Part shown: piece by piece, positions 44,044 through 52,844 of the stretch
How the letters are laid out: every line of letters starts with the position of its first letter
Numbering within the stretch: the stretch's first letter is position 1
Source of the DNA: Orbaceae bacterium ESL0721
GTDB lineage: Bacteria; Pseudomonadota; Gammaproteobacteria; Enterobacterales; Orbaceae
Direction: 5' to 3'
DNA length: 64,000 bases
Assembly (NCBI GenBank): GCA_029433365.1
Contig: JAQTHZ010000002.1
Coordinates: 620,001 to 684,000, forward strand
Translations under genes and position numbers: made by a program
Notes under the pieces: generated by a model
The model's database searches: none
What the model was told of the DNA's origin: nothing
Seen by the model: the letters and a program-made list of their open reading frames with translations, nothing else

Positions 44044-44781
44044 TTAGGATTTAGAGTAATAAGTTTGCTTAAAAGCTCGTTTAGTTAATAGTAAACGTTT
44101 TAAATCTAGCGTTTTATGATCCTCTAAAAATTTAATACCGCTTTTGATATAAGCCAAAACTTCGCTATTCTCTCTATAATAATATTTACTTTTTTGGAGG
44201 AGATTAATATCACGAGCAGCAAATAACTCCTCTTGAGTTAATAAGCTCCAATCTATCACTATCCCAATTGCTGAGGCTAGTTTTGATATAAAAAGGCGAT
44301 TAGTTCTACTATTTCCATCTTGAAAAGGGTGGAGAAAATCAATTTCATTATATATCGCGACTAATTTATCGATTTTCTCTTCATTATTTAAATGTTTTAG
44401 GGTTTTTATATCTACATTATCTAGTAATTTTGCAACTTTTGCATAATCTTCAATATCAGCGCACGAATAGAAAGTGTAGATATCTCCATTTTTATAATGG
44501 CGCTGTTTCATCCAAGGATCATAAAGCGAGCTGGCATTTCGGTATTTACCGGGGGAGAATGCTAAATATTCGCTGGGGAGATCTTCAAAAAAGGGTGCTA
44601 CATCATTATCAAACCAGATTGTAGGAAAAGCGTTGAAGATAGTAGCGTGTAAATTTTTTAACTGATCAAGAGAGAATAGATTACAAGGTTTTGTTAACTC
44701 ATCAATAATTGCAGCTGCAACTATGGTTCCTTGAAATCTATTCGCTTTTAGAATAGCTTTCTGCTCTTGGTAATCAACCAT
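44044..44781 (-). CDS. fic: Fic-family AMPylating toxin
   Basis: Fic proteins transfer AMP from ATP to target hydroxyls. The Fic motif is HPFQDGNSRTNR at residues 151-162. The catalytic His, acidic residue and Arg are in place, but a Ser occupies the second Gly position of the usual GNGR. The upstream flap-like region has YTFYSCADIEDYAKV. The 245-residue protein has no extra secretion or membrane domain, so it acts in its own cell. The antitoxin-like gene ends nine bases before its start. The gene contains one TGTTTTAGGGTT copy on the opposite strand at 44393. Confidence 0.9.
   Translation of the reverse strand: MVDYQEQKAILKANRFQGTIVAAAIIDELTKPCNLFSLDQLKNLHATIFNAFPTIWFDNDVAPFFEDLPSEYLAFSPGKYRNASSLYDPWMKQRHYKNGDIYTFYSCADIEDYAKVAKLLDNVDIKTLKHLNNEEKIDKLVAIYNEIDFLHPFQDGNSRTNRLFISKLASAIGIVIDWSLLTQEELFAARDINLLQKSKYYYRENSEVLAYIKSGIKFLEDHKTLDLKRLLLTKRAFKQTYYSKS
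44393..44404 (+). repeat. TGTTTTAGGGTT copy inside fic
   Basis: Exact 12-mer on the plus strand within the minus-strand fic gene, where its complement encodes the TLKH part of DIKTLKHL. Confidence 0.75.
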
Positions 44782-44790
44782 ATTACTCTT

Positions 44791-45081
44791 TTATTTCGTT
44801 GGAAAGCGTCTATTTAAATCGTCATGCTGTGCAGTTAAATCTTTTAATGCAGCTTCGCGTAGGAGTATTTCAAGCTTATCGTGAGTAATATTTCCATCTC
44901 TATATTTCTCTAAAACAGCAAGTGCATTGGGTCCTGGTTCTTGCCCTTCTAATCGAACTATCGCAAGTGCTTGCTTAATATTATGTTCTCGTTCTGACTC
45001 TTTTTTATCAGCCATTGACTGTTGGTTATCCAGTGAACTTTTATCGCTGCTTTGCCTATCGCTCTTTTGTAAGTTATCCAT
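44791..45081 (-). CDS. VbhA-like antitoxin of the Fic toxin
   Basis: A 96-residue protein with a disordered polar N-terminus and a helical C-terminal domain resembling Antitoxin_VbhA. The stretch AIVRLEGQEPGPNALAVLEKYRDGNIT has the form of the VbhA inhibitory helix, whose Glu (here E45, followed by G46) blocks the ATP gamma-phosphate in the Fic site. The consensus Ser/Thr four residues earlier is Ile here. The ATG at 45081 follows AGGTG at good spacing, preferred over the GTG at 45090. Gene order, antitoxin first then fic, fits class I Fic toxin-antitoxin modules. Confidence 0.8.
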   Translation of the reverse strand: MDNLQKSDRQSSDKSSLDNQQSMADKKESEREHNIKQALAIVRLEGQEPGPNALAVLEKYRDGNITHDKLEILLREAALKDLTAQHDDLNRRFPTK

Positions 45082-45313
45082 AGTGATCACCTCAGTTATC
45101 GGTTTATCTTTTTAATTATTATAGCAAAAAAAGGAATTATCCAACAGATTAGCTAATTTTATCAAACTGAAGAATAGGTTTTATGAGATATAGAAAATAT
45201 TGACTGGTTGGATTTCTGATTGTATGTATATTTATTGGGTTATATATAGCAATAAAAAACGCCCATTTATAGTATGAGCGTTTCTAATAATTATTTAATC
45301 AATAAGAAATTAA

Positions 45314-45523
45314 TTAAATAACCACAACGTCAGCTGCTGCTGGACCACGTGGGCTATCTTGGATAGCAAATTCAACTTGTTGACCTTCAGCTAAGGTTTT
45401 GAAACCATCACCTGAGATAGCAGAAAAGTGAACAAATACATCTTTGCTTCCATCAGATGGAGTGATAAAACCAAAACCTTTACTTTCATTAAACCATTTT
45501 ACTTGGCCAGTTTTTTTAGTCAT
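45314..45523 (-). CDS. CspA-family cold-shock protein 2
   Basis: A 69-residue paralogue of the csp at 39559-39768, with RNP1 KGFGFI and RNP2 VFVHF. It ends DVVVI instead of DVIAL and has a few other substitutions. The region upstream (45524 to about 45840) has no gene and is probably a long structured 5' leader plus promoter. The two genes lie 5.5 kb apart on opposite strands, so they are not a simple tandem duplication. Confidence 0.95.
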   Translation of the reverse strand: MTKKTGQVKWFNESKGFGFITPSDGSKDVFVHFSAISGDGFKTLAEGQQVEFAIQDSPRGPAAADVVVI

Positions 45524-45936
45524 TACTAAACTTCCTACAAAAATTAATTTTAACCTCTTACGGCACTCTTCGACTTTAACAGCAGATAACTTTCTAAAAT
45601 TGTATGCAAGAGAATAACAAAATTTATAGTTTGCTAAAATTTTACATTAAAACGATAACTAAAATCGTATTATAAAATCTAAACATAACAATCAATCAGT
45701 TTTGTGTTAAGAGTCGAATGATATTACCGCATATTTAAATATCGAAAGCAAGTGATTAATATCAAATTTAATGATTTAGTTCACATATTTTTAATAAAAT
45801 TCTGAATCAAATTACAAAAAATTGACATATCGCAAATTATAGCGATTTAAGTGGTAAAAATAGAGGGAGGGAATTACTCCCTGACTAATAACTAAATCAG
45901 GGAATAAATTAACAAAAAAATAAATTATAGGAGGAA
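45524..45936. promoter_or_regulatory. Gap between ppa and csp 2: csp leader and ppa 3' hairpins
   Basis: No gene is visible in these 413 bases. Near the ppa end are two overlapping inverted repeats that cannot form together: GGGAATTACTCCC and TCCCTGA (45878-45884) with TCAGGGA (45897-45903). The remainder is AT-rich, consistent with a long csp 5' leader. Confidence 0.45.
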
Positions 45937-46467
45937 TTAACTATTTTTTGCGCGTTCAAATGATTCAGTAATTTCACGGCGAGCAGCGTCTGCATTTTCC
46001 CAACCGTCAACTTTTACCCATTTGCCCTTTTCTAATGCTTTATACTGTTCAAAAAAGTGTTTAATCTGATTTTTTAGAAGTTCAGGAAGATCTTCAACAT
46101 CTTTTATGTGATCATACTCTTTGGTAAGTTTACTATGTGGAACAGCAATTAATTTTGCATCAACACCAGACTCATCAGTCATTTTTAAAACACCTACTGG
46201 GCGGCAGCGGATAACAGAGCCAGCTTGTAGCGGGTATGGTGTTGGTACTAAAACATCAACTGGATCGCCATCAAGTGATAAGGTGTGGTTAATATAACCG
46301 TAATTACAAGGATAGAACATGGCTGTTGCCATAAAACGATCCACAAATAGTGATCCTGACTCTTTATCTACCTCATATTTAATTGGATCAGAATTTGCTG
46401 GAATTTCGATAACAACATAAATATCATCTGGAAGTGCCTTGCCGGCAGGTACATTTAATAGTCCCAT
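45937..46467 (-). CDS. ppa: Inorganic pyrophosphatase (family I)
   Basis: Hydrolyses pyrophosphate. I start at the ATG at 46467 ([15 protein letters not shown]), preceded by GAGGA at good spacing; a four-residue extension to 46479 is less likely. The family I signature DGDPVDVLV holds the metal-binding Asp residues, and FYPCNYGYI and [14 protein letters not shown] also match. At 176 residues it equals E. coli Ppa. A TGTTTTAGGGTT copy lies 17 bases upstream, between yjgA and ppa. Confidence 0.97.
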   Translation of the reverse strand: MGLLNVPAGKALPDDIYVVIEIPANSDPIKYEVDKESGSLFVDRFMATAMFYPCNYGYINHTLSLDGDPVDVLVPTPYPLQAGSVIRCRPVGVLKMTDESGVDAKLIAVPHSKLTKEYDHIKDVEDLPELLKNQIKHFFEQYKALEKGKWVKVDGWENADAARREITESFERAKNS

Positions 46468-46483
46468 TTTAGTCCTCAACTTT

Positions 46484-46495
46484 TGTTTTAGGGTT
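46484..46495 (+). repeat. TGTTTTAGGGTT copy between yjgA and ppa
   Basis: Exact 12-mer filling most of the 32-base gap between the yjgA stop and the ppa start, so any transcript across it contains the motif. Confidence 0.8.
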
Positions 46496-46499
46496 AATA

Positions 46500-47075
46500 T
46501 TACGCAATTTCACTTAATTCACGTAAATAGTGATAAATCTGTTTAGCTGTTTTAACTGGTCTATTTGCGTCACGCTCTTTTTTAGCTAAACGGGCAAGCG
46601 TACGCAACTGCTGACGATCTGCATTGGGATAGAGAGCCATAATTGTTTCAGCATCCCCTGTTTCAATTAACTCATCGCGCAGTTTTTCCAATTTATGGTA
46701 AATAGCACTTTGCTGGTTATGTCGGTTTTTTAACTTATCCAGTGCTTGAGTGATCGGATCAATATCTCGACTACGTAATAACTTACCTATGTATTGGATT
46801 TGCCTGCGATATCCCTCTTTTTTGATCTTTTGTGCTAGCTCAATAGAGTAGAGAAGATCATCATCTAATGGGATTTTTTCTAGCTCATTTTTACTCAGAT
46901 TAACCAGCTCTACGCCCACTTTTTTTAATGCTTCTGCATCACGTTTAATTTCGCTTTTACTAACATAGATGATCTCTTCATCCTCATCTAACATATTTTC
47001 TGACACATTTTGGGGTGTCTCAAGATCAGACATCATCTCTTCTGGCTCACTGTAGTTTATGGATCTATTCATCAT
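46500..47075 (-). CDS. yjgA: YjgA/DarP ribosome-associated protein
   Basis: DUF615 protein that promotes late 50S assembly around peptidyl-transferase centre helices. The 191-residue protein has an acidic N-terminus followed by [46 protein letters not shown] (family core) and the C-terminal [21 protein letters not shown]. It is divergent from pmbA exactly as in E. coli. It may be cotranscribed with ppa. Confidence 0.95.
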   Translation of the reverse strand: MMNRSINYSEPEEMMSDLETPQNVSENMLDEDEEIIYVSKSEIKRDAEALKKVGVELVNLSKNELEKIPLDDDLLYSIELAQKIKKEGYRRQIQYIGKLLRSRDIDPITQALDKLKNRHNQQSAIYHKLEKLRDELIETGDAETIMALYPNADRQQLRTLARLAKKERDANRPVKTAKQIYHYLRELSEIA

Positions 47076-47258
47076 ATACTTTTATAAAATGTTTGAGCTA
47101 TCTACCATTGCAATAAACATTAATTACAATAAACAACAGTAGATGCAATTTAAATTTACCTGTTCATTAACAGATGCTCTCTATTTTCATCTATTAACTT
47201 AACTCAAAAACTGGCTTATTATAGCGTATCGCAGGTAAAATTATAGAAAATAATCATC

Positions 47259-48641
47259 ATGACTCATATTCCTACAAATAATAAGATAGCCCCTAAAATA
47301 GAAGCAGAAGATTCATATTCACAAGGTTCAACTGAGCAGCATCTTCGAGATATTGTTGCTGAAGCGATTTTGATTGCTAAGAAGCGTGTCGATGCGGTTG
47401 AAGTTTCAATTAACCAATCAACAGGGATCAATGTTAGTACCCGCCTTGGAGTGACAGAAAATGTTGAATTCAATAGTGGTGGTGCTTTAAGCATAACAGT
47501 TTATCAAAATCAGCGGACAGGGAGCGCTTCAACGCATGATCTCTCACCAGCAGCAGTTGCACAGACGATTGATATGGCAATTAGTATTATGCAATATACC
47601 TCTCCTGATCCCTGCTCTGGATTGGGTGATCTTGAATCAATGGCATTTAATCCGCCAAATTTAGATCTTTTTCATCCAAGTGATCTTAATATCGATAAAG
47701 CAATCGAACAGGCAAAATTGGCTGAAATTGCTGCTTTAGACTATTCAGACAAAATTAGCAGTGATGGTGGCTATTTTAATAGCCAATATGGGATTCATGT
47801 TTATGGCAATAGTATGGGTATGTTACAGAGTTACGGTAGTAGTTCACACTCAATATCTTGCTCAGTTATTGGTGAGCATGATGGGCAGATGGAGAGTGAT
47901 TATGCCTATACTTTTGCGCGCAATAGCCATGATCTGCTACCAGCTAAATGGGTTGGCGAGGAGGCAGCTAAAAGAGTAGTTGCCAGCTTAGGTGCAAGAG
48001 CGATAGCTACAATGCAGGTTCCGGTACTGTTTGTTCCTGAAGTTGCTGTCTCATTGATAGGTCATCTAGCTAATGCGATAAGTGGCGATGCTATCTATCG
48101 AAAATCTTCATTCCTACTTGATGCAGTTGGGAAAAAAGTTTTCCCATCTTGGTTAACTATTCAAGAAAATCCCCATATTTTAAAAGGTATAGGTTCGGCA
48201 CCCTTTGATCGTGAAGGTATGCAAACTGTTAAACGAAATATTATTGAGCAGGGCGTTTTGCAAACTTATCTTCTTGATAACTATTCAGCCAAAAAATTGG
48301 GAGCGAAAACAACGGGGCATGCCAATGGTATCTATAACTGGTCTCTTGCACCCAGTGAAAAAGATTTTACTACAATGTTAAAAAAAATGGGGAGAGGCGT
48401 TGTTGTTACCTCTTTAATGGGGCAGGGTGTAAATAGTGTAACAGGCGACTACTCACGGGGAGCAACAGGATTTTGGGTTGAAAATGGGGTAATTCAATAT
48501 CCAATTTCAGGTTTCACCGTAGCGGGTAATTTACGCGACATCTATGCCAATATTATTGCAATTGGCAACGATACTGAAAATCGAACTAAAATTCAATCTG
48601 GTTCGATCTTAATTGATAATATGAGCATCGCAGGAAAATAG
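47259..48641 (+). CDS. pmbA: PmbA/TldE metalloprotease subunit
   Basis: Partner of the zinc protease TldD; together they mature or degrade unfolded peptides such as microcin B17 and CcdA. Family features include VSTRLGVTENVEFNSGGALSITVY, SASTHDLSPAAVAQT, YTSPDPCSGLGD, and the C-terminal GATGFWVENGVIQYPISGFTVAGNL. At 460 residues it is near the E. coli length (450). tldD is not in the window. Confidence 0.96.
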   Translation: MTHIPTNNKIAPKIEAEDSYSQGSTEQHLRDIVAEAILIAKKRVDAVEVSINQSTGINVSTRLGVTENVEFNSGGALSITVYQNQRTGSASTHDLSPAAVAQTIDMAISIMQYTSPDPCSGLGDLESMAFNPPNLDLFHPSDLNIDKAIEQAKLAEIAALDYSDKISSDGGYFNSQYGIHVYGNSMGMLQSYGSSSHSISCSVIGEHDGQMESDYAYTFARNSHDLLPAKWVGEEAAKRVVASLGARAIATMQVPVLFVPEVAVSLIGHLANAISGDAIYRKSSFLLDAVGKKVFPSWLTIQENPHILKGIGSAPFDREGMQTVKRNIIEQGVLQTYLLDNYSAKKLGAKTTGHANGIYNWSLAPSEKDFTTMLKKMGRGVVVTSLMGQGVNSVTGDYSRGATGFWVENGVIQYPISGFTVAGNLRDIYANIIAIGNDTENRTKIQSGSILIDNMSIAGK

Positions 48642-48682
48642 AGAAGATCATCGTGCATTAATAAGATCGCTATTAAGTAGTA

Positions 48683-50038
48683 CTATTTAGAATGTGAAGA
48701 GTAGAGTTTTGCAAGTGGTGTAATGATATTCATAATATTATGCTCAAACTGCGATAACAGTTGATAGGTTGATTGCGCTAACTTCTTATCAATTAATGAG
48801 TCAAAAAATTTTGCTTTTAACTCATCAGGGGAGTAGGGATTTTTAGGGCTACCTTTTGGGTGGTTAACCACTGCTGATAACTGCTTCCCATCGTTAAGAT
48901 AGATAACCATTTTTGCATAACGTGATAGCGCACTCTGATCATAATGTCGCGTTATTTTTGACATTAGATCAGTGAGTTGAACATTAATTTTTGATGACGA
49001 AAAAGTGTTAAATGTTAAAGGTCGATTAAGTAAAATAGAAGCAACAATAAATTCGGCAGAAAATCGACCTTGGGCTGGATCAGTGATTATTTGGTAGATA
49101 AGCGCACTATCGCTATTTTTAGAAAAAATAAGTTCAATATGGGAGATAGCAGTTACTAAGAATCGATCTTGTAACTGTTTTGCAGCATCAGCTACATAAG
49201 AGGCAGCTGAACAGTAAGGGTAGATCTTAAACCATAAACCTGGCGAAATAATACGCCAAGGATCACCCCACTTCTCTAGATCTAAAAGGTGATTCCCCTC
49301 TCCGTAGAGAGTTAAAAAACCGATTTTCTCATCTAAAAAATCGCAATCTGCTTTTAAGCCTAGTTGTGCAAACTGTATAGCTTCTATGGCTGCTTGAGCC
49401 GCAATTCCCACCTGTAATGGTTTGATTACACTACCAAATAGTAGTCGCATCCCACAAGCTTTAGTGGCTGCAATAGCTAGCGCACTGCGCATAAATGGGT
49501 ATTGATGAAGATAACAAATTGCTGCTGTCGCGGCAATACCACCTAAAGTAGCAGTTGTATGCCACCCTTTTTGATAGTGCGCTTCACCGACTGCAATACC
49601 TAACTGTGCCATTAATTCAATGCCGATAACATAAGCCGCAATAAAACGGTCACTGGTTAACTTGTTTAACGGATCTGAATCAGAAAGAGTCGAGGTTGGT
49701 AAACTGGCAAAAAGTGCTGATAAAATTACAGCTGAAGGGTGACCACGGACGTCAGCGTGGGTATCGTCATAATCAAGCAGATGGGCTTGAAAACCATTAA
49801 AAAGTGCCGCTTGTCTGGCAGTAGCAAGATCTGATTGCCCAATTAACCAATTATCTGCTTTTCCCCCTTCACTCCTTATCAACTGACGCAGTTTTTGACA
49901 CTCATCACAATGTCGTGCACTAAGGCTAGATGCAAAATAGTCAATTATGGCTGTTATTGCCGCTGGTTTTATTAAGGGATTACGCAGTGGCTCGCTCGTA
50001 ATGATTTTATCAATTAAGGTTGAAGTAATATTGTCCAT
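48683..50038 (-). CDS. MmgE/PrpD family protein, YxeQ-like
   Basis: The family includes 2-methylcitrate dehydratase, cis-aconitate decarboxylase and iminodisuccinate epimerase. The 451-residue protein has RGHPSAVILSALFA, EAHYQKGWHTTATLGGIAATAA and ACGMRLLFGSVIKPLQVGIAAQAA, the family's core stretches. It is the last gene of the six-gene minus-strand operon, in the position of Bacillus yxeQ. By context it may racemise or epimerise a succino-adduct before or after uptake (inference). A PrpD role in propionate metabolism is unlikely because no prpBC genes are nearby. Confidence 0.85.
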   Translation of the reverse strand: MDNITSTLIDKIITSEPLRNPLIKPAAITAIIDYFASSLSARHCDECQKLRQLIRSEGGKADNWLIGQSDLATARQAALFNGFQAHLLDYDDTHADVRGHPSAVILSALFASLPTSTLSDSDPLNKLTSDRFIAAYVIGIELMAQLGIAVGEAHYQKGWHTTATLGGIAATAAICYLHQYPFMRSALAIAATKACGMRLLFGSVIKPLQVGIAAQAAIEAIQFAQLGLKADCDFLDEKIGFLTLYGEGNHLLDLEKWGDPWRIISPGLWFKIYPYCSAASYVADAAKQLQDRFLVTAISHIELIFSKNSDSALIYQIITDPAQGRFSAEFIVASILLNRPLTFNTFSSSKINVQLTDLMSKITRHYDQSALSRYAKMVIYLNDGKQLSAVVNHPKGSPKNPYSPDELKAKFFDSLIDKKLAQSTYQLLSQFEHNIMNIITPLAKLYSSHSK

Positions 50039-50047
50039 ACAAATTGA

Positions 50048-50815
50048 CTAAATCTCATATTCAATGGAATCGGTAAGTTGCCTTAAAAAGCGTTGTGTCT
50101 GTGGCATTTTGGGGCTATTAATGAGAGTTTTAGCTTCACCTTGCTCAATTATGCGCCCCTCTGCCATAAAGATAATTCGATTTGCCACCTGCTTAGCAAA
50201 CTCGATCTCATGCGTCACAATTACCATCGTCGTTTTTTGTTGCGCTAACTGCCTGATAACATGCAGCACTTCATAGACCTTTTCGGGATCAAGCGCTGAT
50301 GTAGGTTCATCAAAAAGAATCACATTAGGTTGCATCGCAAGTGCTCTTGCTATTGCGACACGTTGCTGCTGCCCTCCAGATAGAGTAATTGGGTATTGAT
50401 CTGCCTGAAGTAACAATCCAACCTGTTCTAATAGCTGCAATGCCGCTTGTTTGGCGCTATTTTTACCCATTTTTTTAACTAAAATGAGTGGAATAGTGAT
50501 ATTTTGCAGGGCTGTTCGGTTTTTAAAAAGATTATATTGTTGGAAAACCATTGCTGATTGGTGGCGTAATCGCTTCTCCTCCTGTTTGCGGTACCGCCTC
50601 AGGTTGAGCGTTACATCACCAATTGTCAAAATACCCTCTTGAGGTTTTTCGAGTAAATTTAAGCAGCGTAAAAGGGTTGATTTCCCTGAACCTGATGGAC
50701 CGATAATTGCTAATACCTCACCTCGGTTCACCTGTAAATCAATGCCATTTAGCACTATCTGGTTGCCAAATTTTTTGACTAACTGTTGCACATTTATCAT
50801 CATTGATTTCGTCAT
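50048..50815 (-). CDS. Polar amino acid ABC transporter ATPase, YxeO-like
   Basis: A 255-residue ATP-binding subunit of the GlnQ/TcyC class. Walker A is IIGPSGSGKSTLLR, the signature motif is LSGGQQQRVAIARALA, Walker B is VILFDEPTSALDPE, and the H-loop is VTHEIEFA. The ATG at 50815 has AAGAGGT upstream. It starts nine bases after the permease gene. Confidence 0.95.
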   Translation of the reverse strand: MTKSMMINVQQLVKKFGNQIVLNGIDLQVNRGEVLAIIGPSGSGKSTLLRCLNLLEKPQEGILTIGDVTLNLRRYRKQEEKRLRHQSAMVFQQYNLFKNRTALQNITIPLILVKKMGKNSAKQAALQLLEQVGLLLQADQYPITLSGGQQQRVAIARALAMQPNVILFDEPTSALDPEKVYEVLHVIRQLAQQKTTMVIVTHEIEFAKQVANRIIFMAEGRIIEQGEAKTLINSPKMPQTQRFLRQLTDSIEYEI

Positions 50816-50824
50816 TGTTACCTC

Positions 50825-51496
50825 TTAACGTTTATAAGGTAGCGCAAGGTGGCTCTCTGCCGCTTTTTGCGCGATAGAGTAGAGGACAACAGTTAGCCAA
50901 TAGATCAGCCCAACAGCGAGATAAGTTTCAAAAAATTTATATGAGTATGTGGTTAATAGTTTACCCGCTGCTAACAGTTCAGGTACGCCGACAAAAAAAG
51001 CGACTGAGGAGTCTTTTAGTAGTGAGATAAAGAGATTTCCTGTCGCAGGTAGGGCATTCACTAGTGCTTGTGGCAAGATAACAGTTCGATAGCGCTGAAA
51101 GTGGTTGAGACCTATGGTTAATGCCGCCTCTTTCTGCCCATGATCTACCGACTCTAAGCCTGCTCTTAATACTTCTGATAGATAGGCTGAAAATTTTAGA
51201 CTAAAACAGATAATAGCTGCACTCATTGCCCCCATTGTAGCCAAAACAGGAAAGAGTTGCGGTAATCCATAATAGATAATAAAGAGCAGTACGACCGATG
51301 GTATACCCCGAAAAAGCGAGATGTAGAGCGCTAACAACTGATCGACGATTATGATCTTCTCAATACGTAATAACGCAACGGTCAACCCTATCAGCAGTGC
51401 AAAAAACATCGATACTACAGAGATAAAAAGGGTCGTTGGGTAGTAGGGCAATATCTCTGGGAATACGCTTAAAAAATAGCTAAAATCAAATTGCAT
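50825..51496 (-). CDS. Polar amino acid ABC transporter permease, YxeN-like
   Basis: An inner-membrane permease of the HisMQ/TcyB type, with about five transmembrane segments and the EAA loop around EVLRAGLESVDHGQKEAALTIGL. I use the ATG at 51496, which has GGGAG eight bases upstream, giving 223 residues; the frame extends to a TTG at 51511 that abuts the binding-protein stop. The length equals that of cystine-type permeases. Confidence 0.93.
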   Translation of the reverse strand: MQFDFSYFLSVFPEILPYYPTTLFISVVSMFFALLIGLTVALLRIEKIIIVDQLLALYISLFRGIPSVVLLFIIYYGLPQLFPVLATMGAMSAAIICFSLKFSAYLSEVLRAGLESVDHGQKEAALTIGLNHFQRYRTVILPQALVNALPATGNLFISLLKDSSVAFFVGVPELLAAGKLLTTYSYKFFETYLAVGLIYWLTVVLYSIAQKAAESHLALPYKR

Positions 51497-51511
51497 ACAA
51501 GCGTCTCCCAA

Positions 51512-52312
51512 TTAAGGTTTACTAATATCTTGACCGTAGTATTTAACTGCAATTTGGCTAATTGCTCCATTTTTCTGTAATTTTTCAATTGCCTGATTAA
51601 ATTGATTTCTTAACTGATCCCCCTGATCGTTTTTATTAAAAGGAAAAGCAACATACTCAATGGCTAAAGGCTCACCAACTAACTTGAATGGTAACTGTTG
51701 CCGGTTGATTTCAGTTAATAAAATTGGTTTAGCGTTGATATATCCATCTACCCGATTATAGACAAGATCATACATCGCACCATCGCGGGTTTCATAGGTA
51801 CGGATATTAATCTGATTCTTGGGAAACGCCTTTTTTAATATGGCAATATGGTTGGAACCTAATACCCCAGAAACCGTTTTTCCGCGTAAATCATCTAATT
51901 TATTAATATCACTATTTTTAATATTGGTTACAATTTGACTACCATAAATGCTATAGGGGGTTGTAAATGCAAATTTTTCAGCACGTTCATTAGTTATAGC
52001 AACTGCATTAGCAACGCTATCTAAACGCCCCGACTCTAACTGTGCCATTAATCCCGAAAATTCTCCAGTTTTCCAGTTCACTGTATAACCAAGCTCATCG
52101 GCTATTGCTTCTGTAACCTCAACATCAAACCCAGTTAATTGTCCATCTTGTATAAAACTATTTGGGTAACTCTGCCCAGTAGCACCGATATTTAATGTAT
52201 ATGCAGTATTGTAAATATCTCGCTGCTTATTGGGGCGATTATCGCATCCTATTAATAGCGTAGGTATCATTAATAGGACTAAAAATGGCTCTATAATTCT
52301 CCGCTTTTGCAT
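51512..52312 (-). CDS. Amino-acid-type solute-binding lipoprotein, YxeM-like
   Basis: A 266-residue substrate-binding protein with a lipoprotein signal peptide (lipobox LLIGC, Cys23). The SBP family 3 body includes IGATGQSYPNSF, LTGFDVEVTEAIADELGY, FSGLMAQLESGRLDSVANAV and the DGAMYDLVYNRVDGYI region. Family 3 binds polar amino acids, cystine and related compounds. Position in the operon suggests uptake of S-(2-succino)cysteine or a related adduct (inference). Confidence 0.93.
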   Translation of the reverse strand: MQKRRIIEPFLVLLMIPTLLIGCDNRPNKQRDIYNTAYTLNIGATGQSYPNSFIQDGQLTGFDVEVTEAIADELGYTVNWKTGEFSGLMAQLESGRLDSVANAVAITNERAEKFAFTTPYSIYGSQIVTNIKNSDINKLDDLRGKTVSGVLGSNHIAILKKAFPKNQINIRTYETRDGAMYDLVYNRVDGYINAKPILLTEINRQQLPFKLVGEPLAIEYVAFPFNKNDQGDQLRNQFNQAIEKLQKNGAISQIAVKYYGQDISKP

Positions 52313-52322
52313 CCTTTACCCC

Positions 52323-52832
52323 TTAATGTGAAATGTTAAAATTATCACTTTCAGTTAGTATCTTTTTTAAATAGATTGTCTTATGACCTAACCCAAGATC
52401 AGCCTCTCCTATCTGCCTAAAACCGTGTCTCTCATACATCTTAATTAACCAAGGGTGATTTTTAGCTGTACCGAGTGTAACCGCGGGCGCTTTTAAAATA
52501 TTTTGTAGAATATGTGCCTCAACCCACATTAAGAGTTCACCACCCAATCCTTGCCTTGCATAATCCGGATCGGTTGCAAACCAGCCTAAATGGGGTAATC
52601 CATAAGGTCCTGGGTTATCTCCCCATGGATAACGGATCATTAATGTTGAGATCAACTTGCCCTCTTTCTGTATCGCATAGATAGCATTTGCAGATATGTG
52701 CCGATGAATTAAAGCTAAGTTGGCTGTTGCTGCTGCAAAGTGGATGCCAAGTGCTGATGTCTGTTTATATGCTCTGTGCAGCAGAGCTAAATAGGGTTTT
52801 GCATCACTGTGATTAATGGCTTTAATAATCAT
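52323..52832 (-). CDS. GNAT-family N-acetyltransferase, YxeL/SnaB-like
   Basis: A 169-residue acetyltransferase with the acetyl-CoA P-loop motif RQGLGGELL (motif A, Q/RxxGxG/A) following FATDPDYA, and IKMYERHGFRQIGEADLG near the C-terminus. GNAT substrates cannot be read from sequence. Placement directly between the lyase and the transporter matches Bacillus yxeL, which N-acetylates S-(2-succino)cysteine. It ends 10 bases before the binding-protein start and begins 12 bases after the lyase stop. Confidence 0.88.
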   Translation of the reverse strand: MIIKAINHSDAKPYLALLHRAYKQTSALGIHFAAATANLALIHRHISANAIYAIQKEGKLISTLMIRYPWGDNPGPYGLPHLGWFATDPDYARQGLGGELLMWVEAHILQNILKAPAVTLGTAKNHPWLIKMYERHGFRQIGEADLGLGHKTIYLKKILTESDNFNISH

Positions 52833-52844
52833 AAAAAATAGTCC

